A DNA stretch of 64,000 nt from Caulobacter sp. FWC2 (GCF_002742625.1 NZ_PEBF01000002.1:62001-126000); one strand, 5' to 3'; positions 18,053-27,643 are shown, counted from the first letter of the stretch. Notes: generated from the letters alone by a model not told the origin. Made by a program: numbers and translations.

Positions 18053-19126
18053 ATGGCACGAAGCGATCTGCTGATATCTCTGGTCCGGGCCGGCGCGGCG
18101 GGCGATCGTTCGATGCTGACAAGCACCGTGGAGGCGATTGTCGCCGAAGAGAAGTCACGCAGCCACCATGTGCTGGCGGACCGTCTAGAGCGGGCCCTGC
18201 AATCGGTGCCGGTGACCAATTCGGCGGAGCTGCGCCGCAGCAACACGGGAGGCCGCGACTTCGTGATCGAAAGCGAAGCGCGGATCGAGCTGGGTGATCT
18301 GATCCTGCCCCTGCCGGCCAAGCGCTTGAGCCAGCAACTGATCCAGGAGCAGCTGCGCGCCGACCTGCTGCGGGCTCAGGGCATGCAGCCGCGTCACCGG
18401 ATCCTACTGTCGGGGCCTCCGGGAAACGGCAAGACCTCGCTGGCCGAAGCAATCGCCCAGGCCACTGCCCTACCGCTGTTGACCGTGCGTTACGACGCCC
18501 TGGTCGGCGCCTATCTGGGCGAGACGAACGCAAGGATGGCGCGCCTGTTCGAATATGCCCGCGCCACCCCATGCGTGCTGTTCTTCGACGAGTTCGACGC
18601 CGTCGGCAAAGAGCGCGGCGACGTGCATGAGACTGGCGAGATCAAGCGCGTGGTCTCCTTCCTGCTGATGCAGCTAGATCAGCTGCCCAGCTATGTCGTC
18701 GCCATCGCCGCCACCAATCACGCTGAGTTGCTCGACCGCGCGGTTTGGCGTCGCTTCCAGCTCCGGCTCGAAATGCCAAGGCCTGATGCCGCCGGCCGGG
18801 CAGTGTTGGTCTCCCGCTTCATGGACGCCTGGCCCGAACCCACCGGGCTTTCGGCGGAAAGGGTCGCCCAGAAATTGGGTTCAATCAGCTTTGCCGAAGT
18901 GTTCGAGTTCTGCCAAAACGTGCGTCGTAGGCATATTCTCGCTCAGGGTGGTGAGTCGCTTCGGCAGGTCTTGAGCGACGAGCTGTTGTTGTGGGGGTCC
19001 CGAGTGACCCCGGAGGGACATGGCGAAACGTCCGATCCGCCCGCTCCTGAGGCTCGACGACCCAGCCGGCCGCGCGCGGGTGACAAGGGTCGGATTTCCG
19101 CGCCCAAGGCTGATCCCGACCGCTGA
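18053..19126 (+). CDS. ietA: AAA+ ATPase of an IetAS-type defence pair
   Basis: 357 residues. Walker A GPPGNGKTSL at 121-130, Walker B VLFFDEFDAVG at 175-185, sensor-1 region AIAATNHAELLDRAVWRRF, all of the classical AAA fold (FtsH/spastin-like). The C-terminal 35 residues are Pro/Arg-rich and overlap the start of the next gene by 107 bases in another frame, a long overlap that ties the two proteins together. An AAA ATPase directly followed by a subtilisin-like protease is the composition of the IetAS anti-phage system (ietA ATPase, ietS protease). It presumably controls or delivers substrates to the protease. The identification rests on gene pairing and motifs, not an alignment. Confidence 0.75.
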   Translation: MARSDLLISLVRAGAAGDRSMLTSTVEAIVAEEKSRSHHVLADRLERALQSVPVTNSAELRRSNTGGRDFVIESEARIELGDLILPLPAKRLSQQLIQEQLRADLLRAQGMQPRHRILLSGPPGNGKTSLAEAIAQATALPLLTVRYDALVGAYLGETNARMARLFEYARATPCVLFFDEFDAVGKERGDVHETGEIKRVVSFLLMQLDQLPSYVVAIAATNHAELLDRAVWRRFQLRLEMPRPDAAGRAVLVSRFMDAWPEPTGLSAERVAQKLGSISFAEVFEFCQNVRRRHILAQGGESLRQVLSDELLLWGSRVTPEGHGETSDPPAPEARRPSRPRAGDKGRISAPKADPDR

Positions 19127-21539
19127 GCAACTGCAGAGACCGGCGGGTCAGCGCCTTCAACGCCTCGCTCAAATCCTGACACCCGGTGCTGACGCGCTCC
19201 AGCTTAAGGCGGACCCAGCCGGCATCGCCCCCGAGCGTCTGCTGGTGTTTGATCTGACGGCTGATGTCAGCGGTTTCATGCGCGCGGCGACACGGGTTCC
19301 CGGCCTGGAATTTGTCGGAGCCGACGAGCTCGAGGCCCAGGACGGCGATCGCGATCCAGCGCTCTATCTGATGATCCCCGACGCCAGGGCGTTGACTCAA
19401 ATGGTCAGCCTATGGCGTCAGCACGCCGCCGGACGCGCTCTGCCCCAGGGCTTTGCGCCCTGGCGCGACCTCTTCCTGCAGATGAAGGATCTGCGCGCCT
19501 GGGGGCCGCAGGACCGGCTGACACTGGAGGACCGCGCGGTGCTGGCAGAGCAGCGCGCCGACGCCCGCGGTTTGGTAAGGATCGAGTTGGAGCTGGTTTA
19601 CCGCGCCGAAGCCCACGGCGTGCAGGCTCAAGCGACCGCCGCGGTAGCCGCGCGCGGCGGCACCGTCATCGCCTCTACCCGGATCGACGGCGCGCGTTAC
19701 CATGCCATGCTAGCCGATGTGCCGATCGCGGAAATCCAGGCAATCCTGGCGCGAGGTTATGAGGGCATTGTCGCCTCTGAGGCGGTCATGCACATCCGGC
19801 CGCAAAGCGCCGTCCATCTGACCACCTTCGAGGCGCAGGACGGTGGGGCCGTCGCCGGCGAAGCCCCTCTGCCTGATGGCGTGCCGATCGCGGCGATCTT
19901 TGACGCCGTACCAATGGCGTTGCACCCTCAACTGGTCGGGCGTCTATCAATCGAAGATCCCTTCGGCCTGGAAGCTCGAGCCGTTGGGCCACGCCTGCAC
20001 GGCACGGCCATGGCCTCGGCCGTTTTGCATGGCGATCTTTTCGCCCCGCAGCCACCGCCGCTGACCCGACGCGTCCATTTCGTTAATGTAATGTTCGCCC
20101 CGCCGCAGATCGACGACGACGAGCGCTTCCCAGACCGCCTGCCCGCCGACCTATTTCACGAAGCGATCGTTCGGATGAAGGCCGGACCTGATCCCACCGC
20201 GCCGGGTGTGATCATCGTCAACGCCTCGCTTGGGGATCGCAATAAGCCGTTCGCCGGAAAGATGTCGGGCTGGGCCCGCGTCGTCGACTACCTATCCCAC
20301 GCCTACGGTGTCCTTTTTGTGATCAGCGCCGGCAACCATGGTGGCGACCTGATCAACGATGAGGTCAACACGATCGCCTTCGAGGATTTGGCGCCGCTCG
20401 AGCGCGCCAAGCTGGCCTTGAAAGCCAGCGGCTCGGCCATGGCCTATCGCCGGGTCCTGGCTCCGGCCGAGTCGATGAACGCCATCACGGTCGGCGCGCT
20501 GCATCGCGATAATGCGCCGGTCGGGCCGCTGCCGGCGTCCACCTTCGATGTCTGGAGCGAGACGGGGTTATGCACCGTCTCCAGCGCCCTTGGTCCTGGT
20601 CAGGGTGGGGCGGTCAAGCCGGATATCCTAGCGCCCGGTGGGCGCCATCACGTCAGATTGCTGCCTGCGGGGGCGGGTCACGCCCTGCGTCCAATGGGGA
20701 AGAACGCCGGCACCTTTGGCGGCATTCTCGTCGCTGCACCGCCGTCTGCGACCAATCCCATGGCGACACAGGCGCGGTCGATCGGCACCAGCGTCGCGGC
20801 GGCTCAGGTGACGGGTCTGGCCTGTCGCGCCCACGAGGCGCTCGAGGCGGTCTACGAAGACTTCCTAGATATTCCCTCAGCCCATCGCGCTGTCCTGCTC
20901 AAGGCTCTGCTGGTGCATTCGGCCAAATGGACCGAGGCCCGGGATCTCATCGTCCAGACCTTGGGGCCGGCCAACGGCCGGCTCAGCGTTCAACAAAAGG
21001 ACAATGTCCGCCGCTTCCTCGGCTTTGGCGCGATCGACGGCGAGGTGATCCTGGACTGTACAGACGATCGCGCGACCCTTTGGAGCGTAGGCCGGCTCAA
21101 TTCTGATCAAGCCCACACTGTGCGCGTGCCGCTGCCGGTCGCCATGGTCGGCAAGGCCGCGCCTCATGAGGTGGCGGTGACCGTCGCCTGGCTGGCGCCG
21201 CCACGCATCGGCGCGCCGAAATATCGTGGCGTCCAGATCAAGATGATCGAGCCTGCAGACTCGGCGGCGGCGCTGGCGGTGACAGCCGGCGGGCGTCAGC
21301 CTGACTACAATCAGATCCACAACGGCACGGTTGTTCACCGACGTTGGGAAGGCGACAGGGCAGCCGTCTTCGGCGAGGACGCCACCTTCGACATTGTTGT
21401 TCAACGTCAGATCGACGACGTAATCGACCCGACTCCCTATGCCGTGGTGGTCACCTTGAAGATGGCTGGTGTGGCCGAAATCTATACCCAGGTCCGAAAC
21501 CGGCTCGCCATCAAGCCGCCGATCGTCGTGCCGGCGTGA
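19020..21539 (+). CDS. ietS: Subtilisin-like (S8) serine protease of an IetAS-type defence pair
   Basis: 839 residues, preceded by a strong GGAGGGAC ribosome-binding site. The catalytic triad is visible: Asp295 (AAIFDAVP), His327 (RLHGTAMAS), Ser591 (SIGTSVAAAQ), with the oxyanion Asn439 in ISAGNHGG. The first 280 residues form an N-terminal region with a propeptide-like segment (DVPIAEIQAILARGYEGIVAS), and about 200 residues follow the catalytic domain with beta-rich character. No signal peptide is seen, so it acts in the cytoplasm, unlike secreted subtilases. It is coupled to the AAA ATPase gene by a 107-base overlap. In IetAS both genes are needed for phage resistance; the target is unknown. 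Confidence 0.8.
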   Translation: MAKRPIRPLLRLDDPAGRARVTRVGFPRPRLIPTAEQLQRPAGQRLQRLAQILTPGADALQLKADPAGIAPERLLVFDLTADVSGFMRAATRVPGLEFVGADELEAQDGDRDPALYLMIPDARALTQMVSLWRQHAAGRALPQGFAPWRDLFLQMKDLRAWGPQDRLTLEDRAVLAEQRADARGLVRIELELVYRAEAHGVQAQATAAVAARGGTVIASTRIDGARYHAMLADVPIAEIQAILARGYEGIVASEAVMHIRPQSAVHLTTFEAQDGGAVAGEAPLPDGVPIAAIFDAVPMALHPQLVGRLSIEDPFGLEARAVGPRLHGTAMASAVLHGDLFAPQPPPLTRRVHFVNVMFAPPQIDDDERFPDRLPADLFHEAIVRMKAGPDPTAPGVIIVNASLGDRNKPFAGKMSGWARVVDYLSHAYGVLFVISAGNHGGDLINDEVNTIAFEDLAPLERAKLALKASGSAMAYRRVLAPAESMNAITVGALHRDNAPVGPLPASTFDVWSETGLCTVSSALGPGQGGAVKPDILAPGGRHHVRLLPAGAGHALRPMGKNAGTFGGILVAAPPSATNPMATQARSIGTSVAAAQVTGLACRAHEALEAVYEDFLDIPSAHRAVLLKALLVHSAKWTEARDLIVQTLGPANGRLSVQQKDNVRRFLGFGAIDGEVILDCTDDRATLWSVGRLNSDQAHTVRVPLPVAMVGKAAPHEVAVTVAWLAPPRIGAPKYRGVQIKMIEPADSAAALAVTAGGRQPDYNQIHNGTVVHRRWEGDRAAVFGEDATFDIVVQRQIDDVIDPTPYAVVVTLKMAGVAEIYTQVRNRLAIKPPIVVPA

Positions 21540-21567
21540 CGAAGCGCCCTGGGTAGGTGGGGTTTCT

Positions 21568-21699
21568 ATGGACGACCGACAAGACGATTCCGAAGCCGTC
21601 GATATTACTGAGATGCTCGGCTTGAGCCTTTGGATCGCTAGCGCTCGCTCAGCTTTCGATCCTTCGCCGGTGGCGGCAGTCGCCAGCGAAGGCCCCTAG
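21568..21699 (+). CDS. Possible 43-residue peptide after ietS
   Basis: A short frame MDDRQDDSEAVDITEMLGLS... ending ASEGP, preceded by AGGTGGGG at a good distance from the ATG. Acidic N-terminus, no membrane segment. It sits 28 bases after ietS and could be translated from the same message. It may equally be chance. Confidence 0.35.
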   Translation: MDDRQDDSEAVDITEMLGLSLWIASARSAFDPSPVAAVASEGP

Positions 21700-21793
21700 G
21701 CGTCTCGTCGCCGGTCTGGGCAAGGCAGCGGAAGCGACCGCTCCTGTCGCATCAGCTTCCCAAGATAAGCCAAGTTTAGGTTTGGGGTAGACG

Positions 21794-22282
21794 ATGACGA
21801 AGCCACGCAATGAACAGGCGGTTTTTCAGGACCTGGAGACGCTGTGTCGTAGTCCCGGCTACGTCCATGTGGTCGCGCACTTCTGCTTTCGCGATAACCT
21901 CGTCCTCTACCAGGGCGACCTGCGTCCCGACGATATGCAGAACCTCTATGGCGACACGGGAGCCGACGACATGACGACCTATCCCATCCGCATTCCTCGC
22001 CAGACCTATAGCGGGCGGGATCCGCGAAAATTGGACAAAGCTCGAAACTACGATCGCGCCGTTGCCCGGATCGAAGCCCACCTCAACGCCGAGCTGGCCA
22101 AACTGCCCGACGACACGATCCGCGTCTTTCTCAGCGCCGAGGTTGCTCGCGAACTCCACGAAGATCGAGACTTGGTCTACGAGATCATCTTCAGCATCGA
22201 TTGCGGGCACAACGGAGTCACGCTTTGCAAGGGCGATTTCGGGCGCGCCCGCACCAAAGCCATCGCGGATCCAGCCGGATAG
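21794..22282 (+). CDS. Unknown protein, first gene of a pair
   Basis: 162 residues (MTKPRNEQAVFQDLETLCRS...), soluble, mixed alpha/beta, with a histidine/cysteine-containing stretch (HVVAHFCFRDNLV) and a C-terminal segment IIFSIDCGHNGVTLCKGDFGRA. No family recognised. The next gene starts 11 bases after its stop, so the two are cotranscribed. It lies between two defence-type loci, which makes an accessory role in defence plausible but unproven. Confidence 0.7.
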   Translation: MTKPRNEQAVFQDLETLCRSPGYVHVVAHFCFRDNLVLYQGDLRPDDMQNLYGDTGADDMTTYPIRIPRQTYSGRDPRKLDKARNYDRAVARIEAHLNAELAKLPDDTIRVFLSAEVARELHEDRDLVYEIIFSIDCGHNGVTLCKGDFGRARTKAIADPAG

Positions 22283-22293
22283 GAGCCTCCCGA

Positions 22294-23352
22294 ATGCAGC
22301 GGCATTCCCCAGCGGTGGGTGACGAGACCGAAACCTTCAAGCTGACGCTGGAAGACCGGGCTCGTATCAATCGGGTATTCAAGCTGGCGGACGCGTGGCG
22401 CAGCCCGGAACCAGTCCTCGTCGACGGTGTGTACATCGATCTCTCCTGCGACGTAGACAAGGAGATCTGGAAACCCTTGCACACCCTCGGAGCCTACGGA
22501 GAACGGCAATCGCTCTACGGACCCGAGCTGATTTTCCCGTGGACGCCGCCCCCGGTGCGCGCCTTCATGGCTGAGCGCATCGAGGTCATCGACGTCGCGG
22601 CGGGAAGCGTCATCATGATCAGCCTGGTCCGCACAGCTCAACTGAAGACGCCTTACGCCCAGTTCGGCGACGACGATGCGCACAAGGGCAAGCAAGCTCA
22701 CCTCGTCGTCGTCCATCCCGACAAGCGCGTAGAGCCCGTCTCGCGGCCCCTCGTGCTGCTCAGCGAGGAGGCCACGGACGCCTATCTCTTCCTGGACGAC
22801 TACCGGTCCGCCTACCACACCCTCCTTGCTCGCCTCGGTGCGCGCGCGGGGATCGACAATCTGGATGAGCTGGTCGATGAGCCATTAGAAGCTTGGCCCA
22901 AGTTTTCACCCAACCTTTCTCAGACTTATCGCCGCGCGATTCTGGCGCTGCTCGAAGGCGGGAAGACCTACGATCACGAACCCTATGTCGCGTTCGGCTA
23001 CCTGATGGCCAGGGCTGAGGCCGAGGACCGGCTGCTGGCTCCAGCGCTCCGAGGCCTCCAGGCAGATGAAAAGAACGCCCGGTTCAAAGCAGGTAAACGG
23101 CAAAAGAGCCGCGCAGAAACCGAGAAACTTCGGGTGATCGCCAGGGGCATAATCGTACAGGATCAGCAAATCTCGCTGTCGAAGTGCGCGCGTATGGTCG
23201 AGGAGGAAATCAGAAAAGACCCCAGCTGGTCCTTCACCTCGGACGACAAGTGGATCACGCGGCACATCCGGGAGCTGTTCGAGCGGCGCGGCGACAGCAA
23301 GGAATATCGCCCCCGCCGCGATCTTGTGCGGTTGGGCATGACCCAGGAATAG
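22294..23352 (+). CDS. Unknown protein, second gene of a pair
   Basis: 352 residues from the ATG at 22294, chosen because AGGAGCCTCCCGA precedes it and because the longer frame (from 22201) begins with Arg/His-rich sequence overlapping the previous gene. The N-terminal 220 residues are beta-rich with no recognised motif; the middle is helical (LLEGGKTYDHEPYVAFGYLMARAEAEDRL); the C-terminal 90 residues are basic with a helix-turn-helix-like run (DQQISLSKCARMVEEEIRKD). A DNA-binding tail on a sensor-like head is one reading. Family not recognised. Confidence 0.7.
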   Translation: MQRHSPAVGDETETFKLTLEDRARINRVFKLADAWRSPEPVLVDGVYIDLSCDVDKEIWKPLHTLGAYGERQSLYGPELIFPWTPPPVRAFMAERIEVIDVAAGSVIMISLVRTAQLKTPYAQFGDDDAHKGKQAHLVVVHPDKRVEPVSRPLVLLSEEATDAYLFLDDYRSAYHTLLARLGARAGIDNLDELVDEPLEAWPKFSPNLSQTYRRAILALLEGGKTYDHEPYVAFGYLMARAEAEDRLLAPALRGLQADEKNARFKAGKRQKSRAETEKLRVIARGIIVQDQQISLSKCARMVEEEIRKDPSWSFTSDDKWITRHIRELFERRGDSKEYRPRRDLVRLGMTQE

Positions 23353-23904
23353 GGGGACATGCAAACGGTCGTGACCTGCGCCCGGTCGCAAAATCCTTCA
23401 AGCAAAAGGCCCTACCTGAAGGATCCATGCATGACGCCAGAACACATCACCGCCTTTGCTACACTGGTCACCGCGATCGCTGGCTTGGTCTGGGCCGCGC
23501 GACGCAGGCCCTAGGCTTGGGCGAACGACCTTCCTTCGTCCCACCCCCAGGTCGTCAATGTCGCCCACCACTTCGCCGCGCCGGACGCGATTTGAAAGGG
23601 GTACGGGATACCCTGAAAGCAGCCATTTCGGACTTCCCAGATGAGTCAAGAGCTGCCGTTGGAATGCCGCCAGAAAGGCGACATTCAGCCGCCAAGCGCA
23701 GAGGCGAGATCGACCCGTTGCAGGCCTTTGGGTTGCCTGAATGGTGCGGCATGCACGACCTCCCGCCCATGGTCGCGCGACGGGCGAATTGCGCGCCAGA
23801 CACGCGCCGAGCTAGCACCCTAAGTGGACTGACGGTGAGCTTCATCATACACCGATAGTTGACCCGCCAAATTGAACAGCTAGCGGTGAGGGCAAAGTCA
23901 ACGC
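23353..23904. other. Mostly non-coding stretch before the GHKL/STAS modules
   Basis: About 550 bases. Apart from a 27-residue hydrophobic peptide frame at 23431-23514, longer open frames here have Arg/Pro-rich shadow composition. It presumably contains the promoter of the first GHKL/STAS module. No repeats or terminator were recognised. Confidence 0.45.
23431..23514 (+). CDS. Possible 27-residue single-span membrane peptide
   Basis: The frame reads MTPEHITAFATLVTAIAGLV followed by WAARRRP. It is one hydrophobic helix of about 17 residues with a positively charged C-terminus, the layout of small membrane toxins and regulators. GAAGGA lies about 7 bases before the ATG, a good ribosome-binding site. 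It stands alone between the unknown pair and the first GHKL module. Such short frames arise by chance, so this is a candidate only. Confidence 0.4.
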   Translation: MTPEHITAFATLVTAIAGLVWAARRRP

Positions 23905-24510
23905 ATGCGAGCCGCGATCGCCAAGGCACTTCCCGATACTGAATGCCGGCAGCACACGCTTTGCGGTGGCATCGACAATCCGATCGACCCGGCGGCGCTA
24001 TGGAACCTAGCTCAAGGTATGCAGCCTAGCGAGAGCGTGACGCGCGATGTGTACGTCTTCTTTTGCGAGGCGGTCTCAAACGTTCGGCATCACGCATATC
24101 CCAACTCCGCCGATCGTTCGGCGTGGCTTGGGTGGGAAGCGACCGTTCGGGTCGATGCCGATCAGAAACTCGCCGTTTTTACCGTCCGCGACCAGGGAGT
24201 CGGCATCGCGAATTCTGTCCGTCGCGTCCCTTGGCTTCCGGAAGGCAGCCCGGCAGACCTGATCCGGTTAGCTGCATGTACTGAAGACGCGCCCCATGAC
24301 GGGCCATGGCGCGGCAGGGGCCTTTCGGGAATGGTCGGCGTTGTTCAACGGCGCCGGGGCTGTACGTTCGATATCCAAAGCTCCGGCTTTCTCGTGTCGT
24401 TCAGCGCCGACTCGCCGATGGGGCGGGTCAGCAAAGCCAGCAGCGGCGTTGGCACGACAGTTTCGTTCTCCGTGCCCCTCGACAGCGACATGGGGGGCGG
24501 CTTTGGGTAA
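23905..24510 (+). CDS. GHKL ATPase, module A (stand-alone ATPase domain)
   Basis: 201 residues, essentially a single GHKL (HATPase) domain: N box FCEAVSNVRHHAYP with E55 and N59, G1 box VRDQGVGIA with D96, G2 box GRGLSGMVGV, and a final strand SSGVGTTVSFSVPL. It lacks any phospho-acceptor histidine domain, so it is not a sensor kinase by itself. It resembles anti-sigma-type kinases (SpoIIAB/RsbW). Unlike the two related proteins downstream it has no N-terminal STAS-like half. Its stop codon overlaps the start of the STAS-like gene by 8 bases, so the two are translationally coupled. Confidence 0.8.
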   Translation: MRAAIAKALPDTECRQHTLCGGIDNPIDPAALWNLAQGMQPSESVTRDVYVFFCEAVSNVRHHAYPNSADRSAWLGWEATVRVDADQKLAVFTVRDQGVGIANSVRRVPWLPEGSPADLIRLAACTEDAPHDGPWRGRGLSGMVGVVQRRRGCTFDIQSSGFLVSFSADSPMGRVSKASSGVGTTVSFSVPLDSDMGGGFG

Positions 24511-24847
24511 GCCCGTTGTCGTCAATGTAGCTGACAAGTTTGGCCGGTTTGCAGCTGGCCGATACCGTTCGGACGGCCCCTCTAGCGGCCAAGAGTTCCG
24601 CGAGGAGATCGCCGAACCTGCCTTGGCCGGTGGTGCTGATGTCGTTTTGAATATGGACGGGATGCTCGCATTCCCGGCTTCGTTCTTGGACGAGGCATTT
24701 GGCGGTCTGGTCCGCGAGGCTATTAGGCAAGGCGAAGATGCGCAGGCGCTGATCGCGCGGATCACGATCGTCTCGTCCGAGGATCCCTTTGTCGCCGAAA
24801 TGGCGCGCCGCTGCATGATGCAGGCAATGAAGAACTACCGGCCATGA
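24503..24847 (+). CDS. STAS-like DUF4325 protein, module A
   Basis: 114 residues from a TTG at 24503 preceded by GGGGGGCGGC; no ATG lies before the conserved region. The core motif PASFLDEAFGGLVRE is the signature of the STAS-like DUF4325 family and is shared with the two paralogues at 28012 and 30021. The preceding strand VVLNMDGMLAF replaces the usual VVVDLDGA. STAS domains commonly bind GHKL kinases in partner-switching; here the gene overlaps both its upstream GHKL ATPase (8 bases) and the downstream membrane protein (ATGA overlap of 4 bases), so the three form a tight operon. Confidence 0.75.
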   Translation: MGKPVVVNVADKFGRFAAGRYRSDGPSSGQEFREEIAEPALAGGADVVLNMDGMLAFPASFLDEAFGGLVREAIRQGEDAQALIARITIVSSEDPFVAEMARRCMMQAMKNYRP

Positions 24848-25482
24848 CGAGCCAGACTCTCAAAACGTCTGCGGCGTCGCGACAGGAGGGCAGCAAACCG
24901 GTCACGACGCCCGCGAGCCAGCCGGAAACTGAAGGCGCTCGCCTCAGCAAGCTCGATGCGGAAACCGAGTCGCTCCGCACCAAACTCGCTGTCCAGCAAG
25001 GCCGGCTTGACGAACTCAGCACGAGAAAACCCCCGCCGCCCGATCGCCTAGGCCCCATCATCAGCGGTAGCGGCGCGGCGATTGCTCTGACCGGGTTCTT
25101 CGTCGTCCATTACTTCAGCGTCCGTCGCCAGCGCCGGGATGAGTTTTTCAAGCGCGTCCAGGACTGCCTTACGATCCTGGAGCGGATCGGACGCGAGGCC
25201 CCGAAGGTCTGGCGACGACCGGGAAAGGACAAGGATGCGCAGGCATCGCTCGAAATCCTACAAGCGGACATTGACGCGCTGACGCACAGGCTGGCGCTGC
25301 TGCACCGCCTGCGCCCGCAGTTCAATGTCCAGGCGCCGCTGATCGACCTAACGCTTGAGGCGACATTGGACGTCGAGGGTTTGAAGCGTGAAGCCGACCC
25401 CGCGCGCGCCGAGCGTACGCGTCAACTCGCTCAGGGCTTGGGGAAAGTGATCATAGAGCAGTACGACCAAGTCTACGAATGA
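24844..25482 (+). CDS. Single-TM coiled-coil protein, module A
   Basis: 212 residues. N-terminal 60 residues are polar with a coiled-coil run (ARLSKLDAETESLRTKLAVQ). One membrane helix lies around residues 69-91 (LGPIISGSGAAIALTGFFVV), then a basic cytoplasmic stretch (SVRRQRRDEFFKRVQD) and a helical C-terminal domain of about 115 residues. The start overlaps the STAS-like gene stop (ATGA). It could be the membrane effector or anchor of module A. Family not recognised. Confidence 0.75.
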   Translation: MTSQTLKTSAASRQEGSKPVTTPASQPETEGARLSKLDAETESLRTKLAVQQGRLDELSTRKPPPPDRLGPIISGSGAAIALTGFFVVHYFSVRRQRRDEFFKRVQDCLTILERIGREAPKVWRRPGKDKDAQASLEILQADIDALTHRLALLHRLRPQFNVQAPLIDLTLEATLDVEGLKREADPARAERTRQLAQGLGKVIIEQYDQVYE

Positions 25483-26382
25483 GCGCCGGCACCGGTTCCC
25501 AGCGGCATTCCAGGGTCGAACTCAGACAGATCTTGACTGCGGAACCGGATTGGAACAAAAGTGGAACAATGCGGCCATTCGCCATCACGTCGCGCATCAG
25601 GGCATGAGGCGAAATCCCAAATCTATTGGTATGGATTCAGCGCGCGTCAGTCGCTAGACGTTCGGCGAAACTGAATGATGGCGCTGATCCGCGGTGGCGA
25701 CGAGTAAAAGAAGAGCGCGCCGCGAACGCGGAAGGGCAAAGGAGGATGCGGCGCTTCGCCTGCGGTTTCCTGCCCATCGCTTTTTCAAGGGACCGGCGCG
25801 CCTAGCGATCAGTGAGCGCGATTTGGCCGGGTTGCTCGAGGCTCTTAGCGCTTTTGAGGTGTTCGCGCGGGCTGATACGCAGCCGGTCTTGTTAGACCTA
25901 TACAATACTAACCACATCGATGTGGCCGCGTGTGTCATGCTGGCCGCGTCGATGCAGCGGTGCCGGTTGGAGCACGAACTTCAGATCGATGTCCGGATGC
26001 CGCGCAACGGCGCAGCCCGCTTTGCGCTGGCCGCCTTCGGTGTCGCCGTTGATGACCGTTTCGACGAGATCAAGCTTGAGGTTATCGCGCCTCAGGTGAT
26101 GAAGGTGACCTCTGGAATGAGAGGTGACCCTTCTCCTGGCGCGCGGACATTCCAGGTCGCGAAGCTGGCGGAGGGGTTGTTTGCGGATATGAAACTTGCT
26201 GACCGGGTTCATGCAGCGCTCAATGAAGCGGCCGACAATGTGCTATCATGGGCCTACGGGGCTGGGCACGATGAGCCCAACCCTGCTGAACGCTGGTGGG
26301 TCGCGGGGTTGTTGATGAATCGCACGGCTACCTTCGTCGCGCTCGACCACGGCGCTGGCATTCCAGCCACGGCGCCTCAGAA

Positions 26383-26386
26383 TATC
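26383..26386. repeat. Target-site duplication, left copy (TATC)
   Basis: Four bases directly before the left inverted repeat of the IS, identical to 27662-27665 after the right end. Their presence shows simple transposition rather than a recombination between two elements. Confidence 0.85.
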
Positions 26387-26450
26387 TGACGTGACCCCCT
26401 GAAACTCCTCCAGGAATAACTAGAGTCCGCCCCAGGAAAGGGACGGACGA

Positions 26451-26717
26451 ATGAAGCGATCACGGTTCACGGAAGAACAGATCATAGGGATCCTGCGTGA
26501 GCAGGAGGCGGGCGTCCCGGTGGCGGACCTGTGCCGCAAGCACGGGCTCAGCTCGCCGACCTTCTACAAGTGGAAGGCCAAGTACGGCGGGCTGGACGTG
26601 TCGGAGGCGCGGCGGCTAAAGGCGCTTGAAGACGAGAACGCCAAGCTCAAGCGGATGCTGGCCGACGCGATGCTCGACAATGTCGCGCTGAAGGATCTGC
26701 TGGGAAAAAAGTGGTGA
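26451..26717 (+). CDS. IS3-family transposase OrfA
   Basis: 88 residues beginning [21 protein letters not shown], the standard start of OrfA in IS407-type elements. It contains the helix-turn-helix ([24 protein letters not shown]) and a C-terminal leucine-zipper ([23 protein letters not shown]). OrfA binds the inverted repeats and, by -1 frameshifting with OrfB, forms the active transposase. The last codons overlap OrfB by 7 bases, with an A-rich stretch GGGAAAAAAG just before the overlap that fits a slippery site. Confidence 0.95.
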   Translation: MKRSRFTEEQIIGILREQEAGVPVADLCRKHGLSSPTFYKWKAKYGGLDVSEARRLKALEDENAKLKRMLADAMLDNVALKDLLGKKW

Positions 26718-27643
26718 CGCCCGCCGCGCATCGGGAGGCCGCAGCCTATCTGCGGTCGGCCTACGAGATGAGCGAGCGGCGGGCGTGCCGGGTCCTGGGC
26801 GTGGATCGCAGCAGCGTGCGCTACCAAGCCACGCGGCCCGACGACGGTGTCCTGCGCGAGCGGCTCAAGGCCCTGGCCCAGGAGCGCCGCCGGTTCGGCT
26901 ATCGCCGGCTGCACGTGCTGCTGCGGCGCGAGGGGCACGCGGTCAACAAGAAGCGGGTCCAGCGGCTTTATCGCGAGGAGAAGCTCACCGTGCGCCGGCG
27001 CGGCGGACGCAAACGGGCGGTCGGCACGCGGCGGCCCCTGGAGGTCCCGCTGACGCCCAACCAGCGCTGGAGCCTGGACTTCGTGTCCGACCAGATGACC
27101 GACGGCCGCCGGTTCCGGATCCTGACGGTGATCGACAACTGCACGCGCGAGTGCCTGGCCCTGGTGGCCGATACCTCGCTGTCAGGCCGGCGGGTGGCGC
27201 GTGAGCTGGACGCCATCATCGCCCAGCGTGGACGTCGGCCCGACACCATCGTCAGCGACAATGGGACCGAATACACGTCCAACGCTATCCTGGCCTGGAC
27301 CGACGACAGCGGCGTGGGCTGGCACTACATCGCGCCGGGCAAGCCCCAGCAGAACGGTTACAACGAGAGCTTCAACGGCCGGCTACGCGACGAACTGCTG
27401 AACGAGACCCTGTTCCGGTCGCTGCCGCACGCCCGCGCCGTGCTGGAGACCTGGCGGCGCGACTACAACGAGCACCGGCCCCACTCCAAGCTCGGCTGGA
27501 TGACGCCCAGGGAGTACGCCAGCGCCTTCTGCGGAGAGACCGGCCGGCACGCTGCGCAGGCTGATAGCTCCGCGCACCGGCCTCTTGCCACCCACCAACA
27601 CCAAGGCTCAAATCAACCCAGGACTCTCGTTATGGCTGGATGA
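26711..27643 (+). CDS. IS3-family transposase OrfB (DDE integrase catalytic subunit)
   Basis: 310 residues with an N-terminal HTH_21 region ([16 protein letters not shown]) and an rve integrase core. The DDE residues are in [18 protein letters not shown] and [13 protein letters not shown]. The tail ([17 protein letters not shown]) is typical of the family. Length is full. It has the start GTG at 26711 and is normally made as an OrfAB fusion by frameshifting. Confidence 0.95.
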   Translation: MVTPAAHREAAAYLRSAYEMSERRACRVLGVDRSSVRYQATRPDDGVLRERLKALAQERRRFGYRRLHVLLRREGHAVNKKRVQRLYREEKLTVRRRGGRKRAVGTRRPLEVPLTPNQRWSLDFVSDQMTDGRRFRILTVIDNCTRECLALVADTSLSGRRVARELDAIIAQRGRRPDTIVSDNGTEYTSNAILAWTDDSGVGWHYIAPGKPQQNGYNESFNGRLRDELLNETLFRSLPHARAVLETWRRDYNEHRPHSKLGWMTPREYASAFCGETGRHAAQADSSAHRPLATHQHQGSNQPRTLVMAG

